Shown here one piece after another: positions 55,990 through 64,000 of a stretch of 64,000 nucleotides of DNA. A program made the position numbers and the translations under genes. Under the pieces are notes generated by a model. That model saw nothing but the letters and a program-made list of their open reading frames with translations. It was not told the DNA's origin and made no database searches. The DNA comes from Xenopus tropicalis. Its lineage: Eukaryota > Chordata > Amphibia > Anura > Pipidae. Location of the stretch: positions 48,063,358 to 48,127,357 of the forward strand of contig NC_030683.2 of NCBI RefSeq assembly GCF_000004195.4, read 5' to 3'. Numbering within the stretch: the stretch's first letter is position 1; every line of letters starts with the position of its first letter.

Positions 55990-56100
55990 AGGGCAGGTGA
56001 AGAAAAAAGTTCATTTATTGTTCAAACATCAAACTGACTGACACACTTTGAAAAAGGCTGTGGACACGGCCGAAACGAAAAAAAAATAATGCTGAAAGAT
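55990..56100 (+). repeat. Probable retroelement terminal segment
   Basis: GTTCATTTATTGTTCAAACA, then CACACTTTGAAAAAGGCTGT and GGACACGGCCGAAACG. The pattern of GAAAAAGGC, a short stem and CCGAAACG is typical of Penelope-like and other retroelement ends in fish and frogs. No coding remnant follows. Confidence 0.5.
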
Positions 56101-56781
56101 GTTGGGTAAAAAAAACTAAGTACAGCTTTATGTAACTGAAAGCATCTAAAAGATGAACAGCTGGAGTAAAAACAAAAGAATATGATTATATAGCGGGTAT
56201 TATATAAAAAATATAACAAGCATGTCAGGACAACTACAAAGCCTTCTGTATAACTTGCCTTCACCAAGTGTGATACACAAAGAAAATCAGCGACATACCT
56301 AATCTGTAATTTAGTTAAGATGAAAAAGTCATTTTCAAAGAATGAGAAAATGAGACTCATGCTTAGCTTTCACCATGCTCAGGACGAGTTGTGAAGGGCA
56401 TTTATACCCCCTTTGGGGTAATTTAAATAACAAATTATTACACATGCCTGTTCCAATCAAGATGTTGCATACTTTACAAAGTGCATACAGTGTTCAGGTA
56501 CCTGAATAACTCTAAGGTGTATGAAGAACTAATCAAGTATTCCAGTTACAGGAAAAAGTTCTGATTTTTATTTAAAAGAGAAACAATTATGCCTTTTGTG
56601 AACATTTGACTACTACTGTGCCTTTATCAGAAACTCCTACAGATTTTGACAATTTAATAAAAGCAATCTAAACATATTTCAACATCATCTACAGTAAAAT
56701 ATTTGAACTCAGATTTAGAAAATATGATAGGCAAATGGTTAGCTAGAAGAAATAACAAGCATTTGTGGCTTTATATTTTGT
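56101..56781. other. Unique sequence
   Basis: No recognised gene. The 112-codon minus frame 56022-56360 starts in the terminal segment and is rich in F and S without a domain. Confidence 0.5.
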
Positions 56782-57000
56782 TTAAAGGACAAGGAAAGGC
56801 TTCACTTGGGGTGGTCAATGTGGATCCCATAGCAAAACACCTGGGGCTTTTTGGAAGGAAAAAAAGATTAAACTTGTGTATTAAAATCTGAAAATGATAC
56901 TCTAAAGCACATGAATCATTAACTTACCACAATTGCAAAGACCCAAATATTATATTTTTTACTGACAATTCAGTATTTTACCTATAATTCCGTTGTAATT
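56782..57000. mobile_element. Left part of a T2-type element (TTAAAGGACAAGGAAAGG)
   Basis: TTAAAGGACAAGGAAAGGC at 56782, followed by AAAACACCTGGGGC and AGATTAAACTTG. A TTAA start and AAGGACAAGGAAAGG run are typical of T2-related Xenopus repeats. The right end is not identified. Confidence 0.55.
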
Positions 57001-57621
57001 GTAGATTGCACTTTGTAGCGAATAGCATCAAAAATTTTCATAGCTGGGATATCATCATTTTCAGTGCTCGTCATCTAAATGACACCTGCAAACGATTTTT
57101 TTAGCTGCAAGCCACAAATGAATGCAGGCCAATCCGGGAACCATGGAGCTACTGTTACCTTCAAGGAATTTAGTAGCATTCAATAGCATACTACATATGA
57201 AAATTAACAACTGAATGCTAAAATTATGAAGTACCCTAATGTGAAATATTTTAAATAGTACTGCATATATTTATAGACAGCCTATCCTGGCTGGTTGCAG
57301 ACCAGCATGAAGGTTCCAAAGGCAGTTTACTTTAAGGACTATGGAGTCAACTCTAAACTACCTATTCTGTAGGTTTGGACCTCTAATTCTAAACAATAAC
57401 ACTTACTGAGATTCAGCTGGGGTCAAAGTGTGAAAAGGACAGCAAGGTTAGCCGTATATTATCAGCTCCTACGGCAGTTTACTCTAGGCAGTGTAGCCTG
57501 TGAATACTTGCTAGATTTCCAATGTCACTTTTCGAGTTTCCTGAGGGAGTAGAGCATACAGTGTTGCGCACACATCCAAAAGAGAGAAACATGTGTATTT
57601 AAATCTGTTTACAATATAGTA
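57001..57621. other. Unique sequence
   Basis: No recognised gene or repeat. Confidence 0.5.
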
Positions 57622-57945
57622 CAGGTATCGGACCCCTTATTCGGAAACCCGTTATCCAGAAAGCTCCGAATTACGGAATGCCCGTCTCCCATAGACTCCA
57701 TTTTAATCAAATAATTCAGAATTTTAAAACTGATTTCCTTTTTCTATGTAGAAATAAAACAGAACCTTGTAATTGATTCCAACTAAGATATAATTAATCC
57801 TTACTGGATGCAAAACAATCCTATTGGGTTTAATTCATGTTTTATTGATTTTTTAGTAGACTTAAGGCACAGAGATCCAAATTACGGAAAGACCCCTTAT
57901 CTGGAATACCCTTGGTCCCGAGCATTCTGGATAATGGGTCCTATA
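57622..57945. mobile_element. CAGGTATGGGA-family MITE, complete reference copy
   Basis: CAGGTATCGGACCCCTTATT at the left; CCCGTTATCCAGAAAGCTCC, CGTCTCCCATAGACTCCATT, ATTGATTCCAACTAAGATAT, CCTATTGGGTTTAATTCATG inside; GAGCATTCTGGATAATGGGT near the right end. All pieces are contiguous and in order, so this copy serves to judge the other, broken ones in the window. Confidence 0.9.
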
Positions 57946-58105
57946 GTAGTAGTTTTTTAATAAGACCGGTACCTAAATAAACTTTGTACTGGGCACTATT
58001 TTCAGCAACCCTGCATCTTCTCACTTACTAAAAAACCATCCAACACCTTCTTGAAGCTACCTAATGTATCTGTAAGTACAAGTAATTCAGGAAAAGCATT
58101 CAACC

Positions 58106-58257
58106 ACTTCACAACTCTCACTGTAAACTACTGTAAACTGTCTCAAGCAAAGTCTAGGTTGATCTGAGCCATTTGTGTCTCTATTGGGTCACAACTTCAC
58201 AGATCTCACTGTTAACCACTGTAAACTGTGTCAAACAAAGTCTAGGTTGACACCAGG
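58106..58257 (+). repeat. 88-bp direct duplication
   Basis: TCTCACTGTAAACTACTGTA to AGTCTAGGTTGA recurs as TCTCACTGTTAACCACTGTA to AGTCTAGGTTGA, 88 bp later. It includes a shorter internal repeat of CTGTAAACTRTG-type sequence. Confidence 0.85.
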
Positions 58258-58412
58258 GTAGGGGGAGAGATGGAGAATGCTACTTGATACTGGAGGGGGC
58301 CTATGGCGAAAATTCCCTACAGAATTGTGCTGTATTGCTCATCAGGTAGAAAACTAAGCATCCACTCTGGCACTTGATAATTCCAAGACAAAAAGGCTTT
58401 TGTATGAAACTA

Positions 58413-58500
58413 TTATTAGCATCTTAAAGCCATATAAGGCTATAGTAAAATTATGAAGCATCTTAGGGCGATATAGGGCTATAGTAAAATTATATAAAAG
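58413..58500 (+). repeat. Short direct duplication, about 46 bp
   Basis: GCATCTTAAAGCCATATAAG then GCTATAGTAAAATTATG recurs as GCATCTTAGGGCGATATAGG then GCTATAGTAAAATTAT. Confidence 0.8.
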
Positions 58501-58654
58501 AAAGAAACCCCCAAAAGGTGGAGTTTTTAATAATCACAGTGATAATCAGACATTTTAGTGATTCTCAGTGACTTTTGAGTTCTCCCCAGGGCAACTGGGG
58601 TCAAAATAATTTCTTTTTAGCTACAGAATATATTTTAGATGTATGTGTGTATAT

Positions 58655-58740
58655 ATAGATAGGTAGATAGATAGATAGATAGATAGATTCATACATACAT
58701 ATATACATACATACATACATACATTTATACATACATATAT
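58655..58740. repeat. GATA and CATA tetranucleotide microsatellite
   Basis: GATA units to about 58688, then CATA units with TATA breaks to 58740. Confidence 0.95.
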
Positions 58741-60944
58741 GTATTTTTAAAATAATCTTTCATTTCCATATATTTGATGTCTTAACATTTCATGCAATAT
58801 ATTTATTTTTTATAACGCTTTGACCATTTGTCTTTTCCCAACAGTGAGATGCCAGAGAACATGTATTAGATATGGCTTTGACTTTTTTTATTTGGACATT
58901 GTGTCCTGATTGTTTGAGTTATTTATAGATGTTATCACTGGTGAAAGGTAAGCAGACACTGACTGATTCAATTAAATGATAGTTGCTATTACCACAATGT
59001 CAAACAATTCACATTGTGCAAAGAACATACAAATACATGGAATCTAACTAAGGATTATTTCAACATGTATTGTATACCCACATAAGCTGCTTATAAGATA
59101 GTCATATTAAAAAAGTTACATTTTAACTTAGTAGATTAATTTTTTAAATATTAGGAATTGATTTTGGAGCTATGCTTACTGTAAGACTGGTTCACTGGTA
59201 AACTTAAGGAGGCCAGAAATGGGCCTGCCTGACAGCTGGCCAAAAATTGGCAATATATCAATGAAAAAAATTCAGATGAGGACTGCTTCCTCACATTGAT
59301 GCAGGCTTTAACTAATGTGTTTTTGTAGGCTACAACGGATGAACCACTCATTGTCACTAGGGCCAATCAGATCAGCACCATTTGGCCCAACATGTAGGTG
59401 GCAAAATCAAGCAGCAGTGGAGAGTGTATACTATTATGATGCATAGGGGCTTAACACTTGACTCTAAACTAGAGCCTTAAAAAAGTATAAACATTTAGCA
59501 AAAAGGTTGCAAATTACATATTTTTGCATTATTCAGATGTTTGCTATACATTTTTGCCATTACATTACATCTTGAAGATGACTAATCAAAACTAATAGAG
59601 GAATAACTGCATTAGATTGGTGCACTTATTTAATTTACTACACATGCATTTTTCCTAGGTCTATGTAGTTTTCCATATATCTGGGCTTGGAATTGCAACA
59701 GGCTCCAGGGAGGGATTGACCAAGATGTGAATAATATGGAGCTAACAGAGCTAACTTCAAAGATATGGAGCTTAACTCAAAGATATGGAGCTTAACCTTG
59801 CTAAATTATTTTTTTTCCATCCTTGTTCATTTATTCAAGTAGATAAGACAAATTTAGTGATATTTTTTGTCCAGCACTTAGTTACGTACCTAAACCCACA
59901 TTTATAATGCAATATTAAAGTTAAGTTATATACGGTGACTTTTGAGGATGTTGTGATATTCAGAATTGGTACATTGAATAATTGGCACATTTGTTTTAAT
60001 TCATATAACTGTAGACTTCCAGAATCCATTTTATGTGATTTTTCAATTATCTTTTCCTGTAATTTATCAATTTAGCTTTGCACCTGTTACCATTACTCTC
60101 AAGTCTGTTCTTAAAAAGTTTCCCTTTTTTTGCATTATGGAAAACAAAACTAGCTATGTGGATATAAATATAAAAATTAAAAACAAGGGAGTTCTTGCAC
60201 ATTTGTATTGTTTATGTTCTGTTTATATTACCTCTTTCATATGTTTTATAGTTTATGAAGGGCCCCTGTTAGTAAAACCTATTTAACTATCTCAGTTTAC
60301 AATAAAAGGCCCATTTACAAATTAAGGCACAGGTGCAAACTGCTAAAATGGATTCAAAATTCAGCACACATGGAATCTATTCAGAAAGATCCATTCATTC
60401 ATGCTTCTTTGTAACAGGTGACTAGCATTGTCTGATAAATTACAGGTAAGTGCATGCATTGACACAAGAAAACCGTTGAATTAACAGTAGCTTGGTTCTT
60501 GTGGCAATTGAGAGTTTCCCATAGAGAGATGTATAGGTACTGGCAACTGATGTGTGCCAAGTAAATCAATTGCAAATGTCATCAACTCCATGTGCTGTAA
60601 GTGATGCCATTCAAAATCCAATGCAGGAGAAAAAAAAACATTGACTCGAGGGATGAAAGCAAAATTTGGCCTCCTTATGGCTCTCTTGTAAGGCCTCACC
60701 TTGAGTATGCAGAGTAGTTTTGAACACCATTGTTTAGAAACAAGCTATAAGCTTTAGAAATAAGCTGGAAATAATATAACAATGTGCAATGAAATGGGAA
60801 AGTTAAAGAAAAACTATACTTAAAGTTAGGGTTGCAAGGACATGAGAAAAAAGCATAGCTTTTTAACAAAATCAGAACTGAAATGAAATTAAAACCTGCA
60901 ATGAAAAAGTGCAATCACATTTATTTAGTCATGCTTTTTTTCCG
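58741..60944. other. AT-rich unique sequence
   Basis: 2.2 kb without a recognised gene. Frames at 59151-59366 and 60035-60286 show no domain. Around 59225-59260 GGCCAAAAATTGGC is a short palindrome. Confidence 0.5.
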
Positions 60945-61130
60945 TAACAAGTAAAATTTTTTCACCAGACATGGACTCACTGCGAATTTCAACAATATTC
61001 GCCACTGACAAAAAAAAGTTGCGGTCATGTTAAAGAAATGTCTTGTGGTTGGTTTAAAAGTTTCACAACTTTTTAGCAGCTTCGCAAATTTTTCGGCAAA
61101 GTGAAATGTGACAGATTTGCTCACCACTTG
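60945..61130. mobile_element. TAGTGATG-family fragment
   Basis: TTTTTTCACCAGACATGGAC, AATATTCGCCACTGAC and GAAATGTGACAGATTTGC followed by TCACCACTTG match the family's left box and right box. Both termini are eroded and the middle is short. Confidence 0.7.
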
Positions 61131-61459
61131 TGAAAATTCATAATGTTTTGGCTGCACAGAAATTGTTTAATAATTTTTCACTTAATATTGCATTTAACCA
61201 AGGTATCAGCAGAAGGATTTGGGGATTTTGTGGTAATAGACATTGCAACTCTAAGCTGTCTATTTATGCTAATAGAGTAATCGTTAAAAAAGGGGGGAGG
61301 GGGTACTGAATCAGGGGATGAAAATAGTGATTTTGCCTTTAAAGGGCACAGGAAGATTTGGGGTTGTTTCATGCTTAATCATCTACAGTGTTAGCAACAA
61401 AACATCCTACCAGTATTATTGAAAATGGATATTTAATGTAAATATGTAGAACATATGCA

Positions 61460-61668
61460 TTAAAGGAACAGTAACACCAAAAAATGAAAGTGTATAAAAA
61501 TAATTAATATATTAGGTACTATTGCCCTGCACTGGTAAAAGTGTGTGTTTGCTTCATAAACACTACTACAGTTTATATAAATACCCTGGCTGTGTAGCCA
61601 TGGGGGCAGCCATTTAAATTGAAAAAAGGAGAAAAGGCACAGGTTACTAAGCAGATAACAGATAAGCA
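61460..61668. mobile_element. 5' half of a T2-type MITE
   Basis: TTAAAGGAACAGTAACACCA at 61460, GTGTATAAAAATAATTAATA, AGCCATGGGGGCAGCCATTT and GAAAAGGCACAGGTTACTAA match the left arm of the 2271 copy. It stops at about 61668, near the palindrome centre; the right arm is absent. Confidence 0.85.
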
Positions 61669-62482
61669 GCAGAAATATCAGTAAGCCCAATTTTCTATCT
61701 TGACAAGTCAACACTCTTTAGAATAAAAAATGAAAAACTGCTGCACACCCCAGTGTGTGGGTGGCTGACATTAGAGGAGAAACTAACTCCCCCACCTGCT
61801 AGACTCATCTGTGCAAGTTATTTTGCCATATGTTTCTTAATATCTAGTTTTACTAACAAAATAATCAAAATGTTTTTACCTTAACAGAAGTCCTCAATGT
61901 AGAACATGAAAGGATTTTACTACTGGATAAGTAGAAGAACAGGAAGGCAAAGTGTCACAGGACCCATTCATTTTTACTTCTATTTGATTATCAGTTTAAA
62001 GTGCACTCAACCTTCTCATGTAAATGCTCCAAGTATAGAAAGAATAATGCTTTTATAAAGACATAAAAAGAGGCACCAAGAGGTGTCATGTTCCACTGAT
62101 TACACTGGGGGTTCAAGTTACCTACATCATTGATGTACACTGCCAAAAACAAATATTTGCTTCACATACCAGAGGCCAAATATTTGGGTTGACAACAGTG
62201 GACACAGGAAGGCTTATATATCAATTTTTTAAATATGGGAATTTTAGATTTAAGATATTTTTTCTTCTAGTTTTTTTTTTTTAAGCTTGCGCCAGTGTGT
62301 AGTATATGTAATAAAACTTCTTAATAAAAAGTTATCTTTGCACTAACAATGACCCCATCTTCAAGCATGTCTTGAATATTTGCAACATACAATTCAAATT
62401 TGCAATGCAAAAACAGTCTAATGGAAACATTACAGTGTGAAATGTGAATTTTTGTATTTGTCCGCAATTCTTTCCATTTAAA
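61669..62482. other. Unique sequence
   Basis: No recognised gene or repeat. Confidence 0.5.
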
Positions 62483-62490
62483 ATAGTAAT

Positions 62491-62853
62491 TAGTGATGAG
62501 CGAATTTTTTCGCCAGGCATGGATTCGCAGTGAATTTCTGCATTTCGCCATTGGCAAATTGTTTTGTGATACTTCAGTGAAAATTAGCCGCGGAAAAATT
62601 TGTTGTGCAGATTTTTTTTTGTTGCGTGTCAAATTGGGCACGGACGCGTCAAAAAGGGCGCGTCCGTGTAAAAAAGGTTGCAGTCACAGTAAAAATGGCG
62701 CGATCGCATCAAATCGGACGTGGCACGTCAAATTGGGAGTGGTCACGTCAGAAAAGTGCACATTTTTCGCAAATTTTTCGCCGTTTCACAAATTTTATGG
62801 CCGTTTCGCAAATTTTATGGAGAGGCGGAATGGAACAGATTCGCTCATCACTA
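62491..62853. mobile_element. hAT-type MITE (TAGTGATG family)
   Basis: Ends TAGTGATGAGCGAATTTTTT and GATTCGCTCATCACTA. Flanks ATAGTAAT and ATGGTATT match at 6 of 8. The interior has GCCAGGCATGGATTCGCAGT, several GTCAAATTGGGCACGG-type units and GAATGGAACAGATTCGC. The 129-codon plus frame and 106-codon minus frame across it are repeat shadows. Confidence 0.9.
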
Positions 62854-62861
62854 ATGGTATT

Positions 62862-63180
62862 ACATTACATTCTCCCAATTGACTTCTACATGATGAATTT
62901 TTGACATATTTTACTTTGATTTTTTTTGCATTTTTGCGATAAATATTTAATTTAAAGCGATAAATTGATTTTGCACAAAACATGAATTTGTACATTGAAA
63001 AATTCCCCCATAAAAAGAAGGTACATTGCAGACAAAAACAAAACATATGTTTTGTACCTCAGTATTGAACTTTGCAAGTGTTATATTTATAAAAAATATT
63101 ATTCCACTACCACTTCATCTTACTACATCTAAATACTTTACTACCAATCATAGTATTTCATATTATTAAGAATACCTGTA
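62862..63180. other. Unique AT-rich sequence
   Basis: No recognised feature. Confidence 0.5.
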
Positions 63181-63379
63181 TCAGGTTGAGCCATAAGTGA
63201 GTGGATGGCAGGTAGGCGCCTATGTGCTGTATAACATGGGTACTTGACTTGTTGATAGACAGAAACATTGTAATTCAGAGAAGGATGATTTATTAATTAA
63301 GATGAAAGCAATTTAACAGATTAAGAGCAAGATATAAAAATATGTACTGTAAGTCTTACACTGGGCCAGCAGCAGGCAG

Positions 63380-63720
63380 AAAACAATCATAACTTGTATA
63401 ACAAGCAGAGGGTCTGGAATGGCAGCAAGCATGGAGTGTCTGGTAAACAGGCCAAGATCAGATGCAGGCTGAAGAATAAGGGTAGTCCAGTAAACAGGCC
63501 AAGGTCAAATACCAGAAGATCCAACAGAATTCAGGCAAGGGGAACTGGAGCAGAGGAACAAGGTATGGAACAGAGAACCAGGCAGGAACATGGGCAAGGA
63601 GTGGGCAGGAAATGGACAAGAACCAGGCAAAGAAATGACCGGACTAAGGATAGCACAGGCTGGCACAGGCTGGATCAGGCTGTAAGGCTTCAGTGATTAA
63701 GGAACTGGGTGTTGCTTGAA
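63380..63720 (+). repeat. Purine-rich imperfect short repeat
   Basis: GTAAACAGGCCAAGATCAG at about 63442 and GTAAACAGGCCAAGGTCAA at about 63490 are near-copies, followed by many CAGGCA, GGAACA and GGCACAGGCT variants. Such CAGGCA-rich blocks occur near LTR retroelements in frogs and fish, but no LTR, primer site or coding remnant is visible. The 100-codon frame here is low complexity. Confidence 0.55.
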
Positions 63721-63856
63721 GCAGGTGTATAAAGCCCCTAAATTGAATCAATTGAAAACATGTGACATTAGCGAGATGAGAGAAGGAAGAGAGCACCAGG
63801 GAGAAGTTATATATGCCAATCAGAATAACTAACTCATATAAGTTCTATAAGGCCCC

Positions 63857-63925
63857 AGTGGCTGAGAAGATAATTGCAGGCATAGTTTAACATGCAGACC
63901 AGGGTTTGATTCCTAGTGGTTCCTG
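63857..63925 (+). repeat. tRNA-like segment, possible SINE
   Basis: GTGGCTGAGAAGATAATTGC resembles an A box and GGGTTTGATTCCT at 63902 is close to the pol III B-box consensus GGTTCRANTCC. The spacing is near that of a tRNA, but the acceptor stem does not close. It is probably a tRNA-derived SINE head. Confidence 0.45.
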
Positions 63926-64000
63926 ACAATCTGATTTTCAAATGAAAGAAACATGGCTTATCTTCTAAATTTAGGTCAAAGCCCATAATGTACTTTTCTT

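Noticed and set aside
62493..62904. 129- and 99-codon plus-strand open frames
   Set aside because: They run through the TAGTGATG hAT MITE, where short repeated units of similar phase keep frames open. The residues repeat with the DNA units.
63394..63696. 100-codon Gln/Arg/Gly-rich frame
   Set aside because: It is the translation of a purine-rich imperfect repeat and has no domain.
63857..63925. Functional tRNA gene
   Set aside because: A- and B-box-like segments are present, but the acceptor and anticodon stems do not pair, so a SINE remnant is more likely.

Overview
The window looks like vertebrate, non-coding, repeat-rich DNA, and the repeat content points to the frog genus Xenopus. The signs are T2/Kolobok-type MITEs with TTAA target sites, fold-back elements ending in GGGGCACATTTACTAA, a hAT-type family ending in TAGTGATG/CATCACTA, a very frequent element starting CAGGTATGGGA, Penelope-like retroelements and an L1-type LINE. 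The genus is inferred from recognised repeat styles, not from a database match. I recognise no host protein-coding exon and no bacterial-style gene or operon. Almost all short open frames lie in repeats or in AT-rich unique DNA.

Layout. 1-1 kb: AT-rich unique DNA. 1-8 kb: dense MITEs, including one hAT-type MITE inserted within the first 11 bp of another element (4.77-5.44 kb), and a Penelope-like GIY-YIG fragment (6.66-7.24 kb). 8-11.4 kb: mostly unique. 11.4-15.4 kb: hAT, T2 and other MITEs plus a three-unit tandem repeat. 16.4-19.8 kb: a decayed minus-strand Penelope-like element bounded by inverted repeats; it contains a 1.05 kb fold-back element that itself contains a hAT MITE. 21.1-22.5 kb: one MITE opened by three later insertions. 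25.2-27.5 kb: a repeat with a roughly 380 bp tandem array and GT-rich DNA; a related copy is at 37.8-38.6 kb. 27.5-36 kb: scattered MITEs in unique DNA. 36.2-36.6 kb: tRNA-derived, SINE-like segments. 37.4-46.8 kb: more hAT and fold-back MITEs, including a hairpin with a 27 bp perfect stem at 39.98 kb. 47.1-49.0 kb: the only long open frame, a 5'-truncated L1-type insertion with a 16 bp target-site duplication and poly(A) tail. 49.4-55.9 kb: complex inverted/direct repeats and a 1.23 kb non-autonomous hAT element with a perfect 8 bp duplication. 55.9-64 kb: microsatellites, MITE copies, a purine-rich imperfect repeat and a tRNA-like segment.

The genes do not work together as a pathway. The only coding remnants are retroelement pieces: an L1 ORF2 C-terminal half, and RT and GIY-YIG fragments of two Penelope-like copies. 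The main content is a readable record of insertions: nesting order, target-site duplications and hairpin structure show which families arrived later. I did not find a novel multi-gene system.
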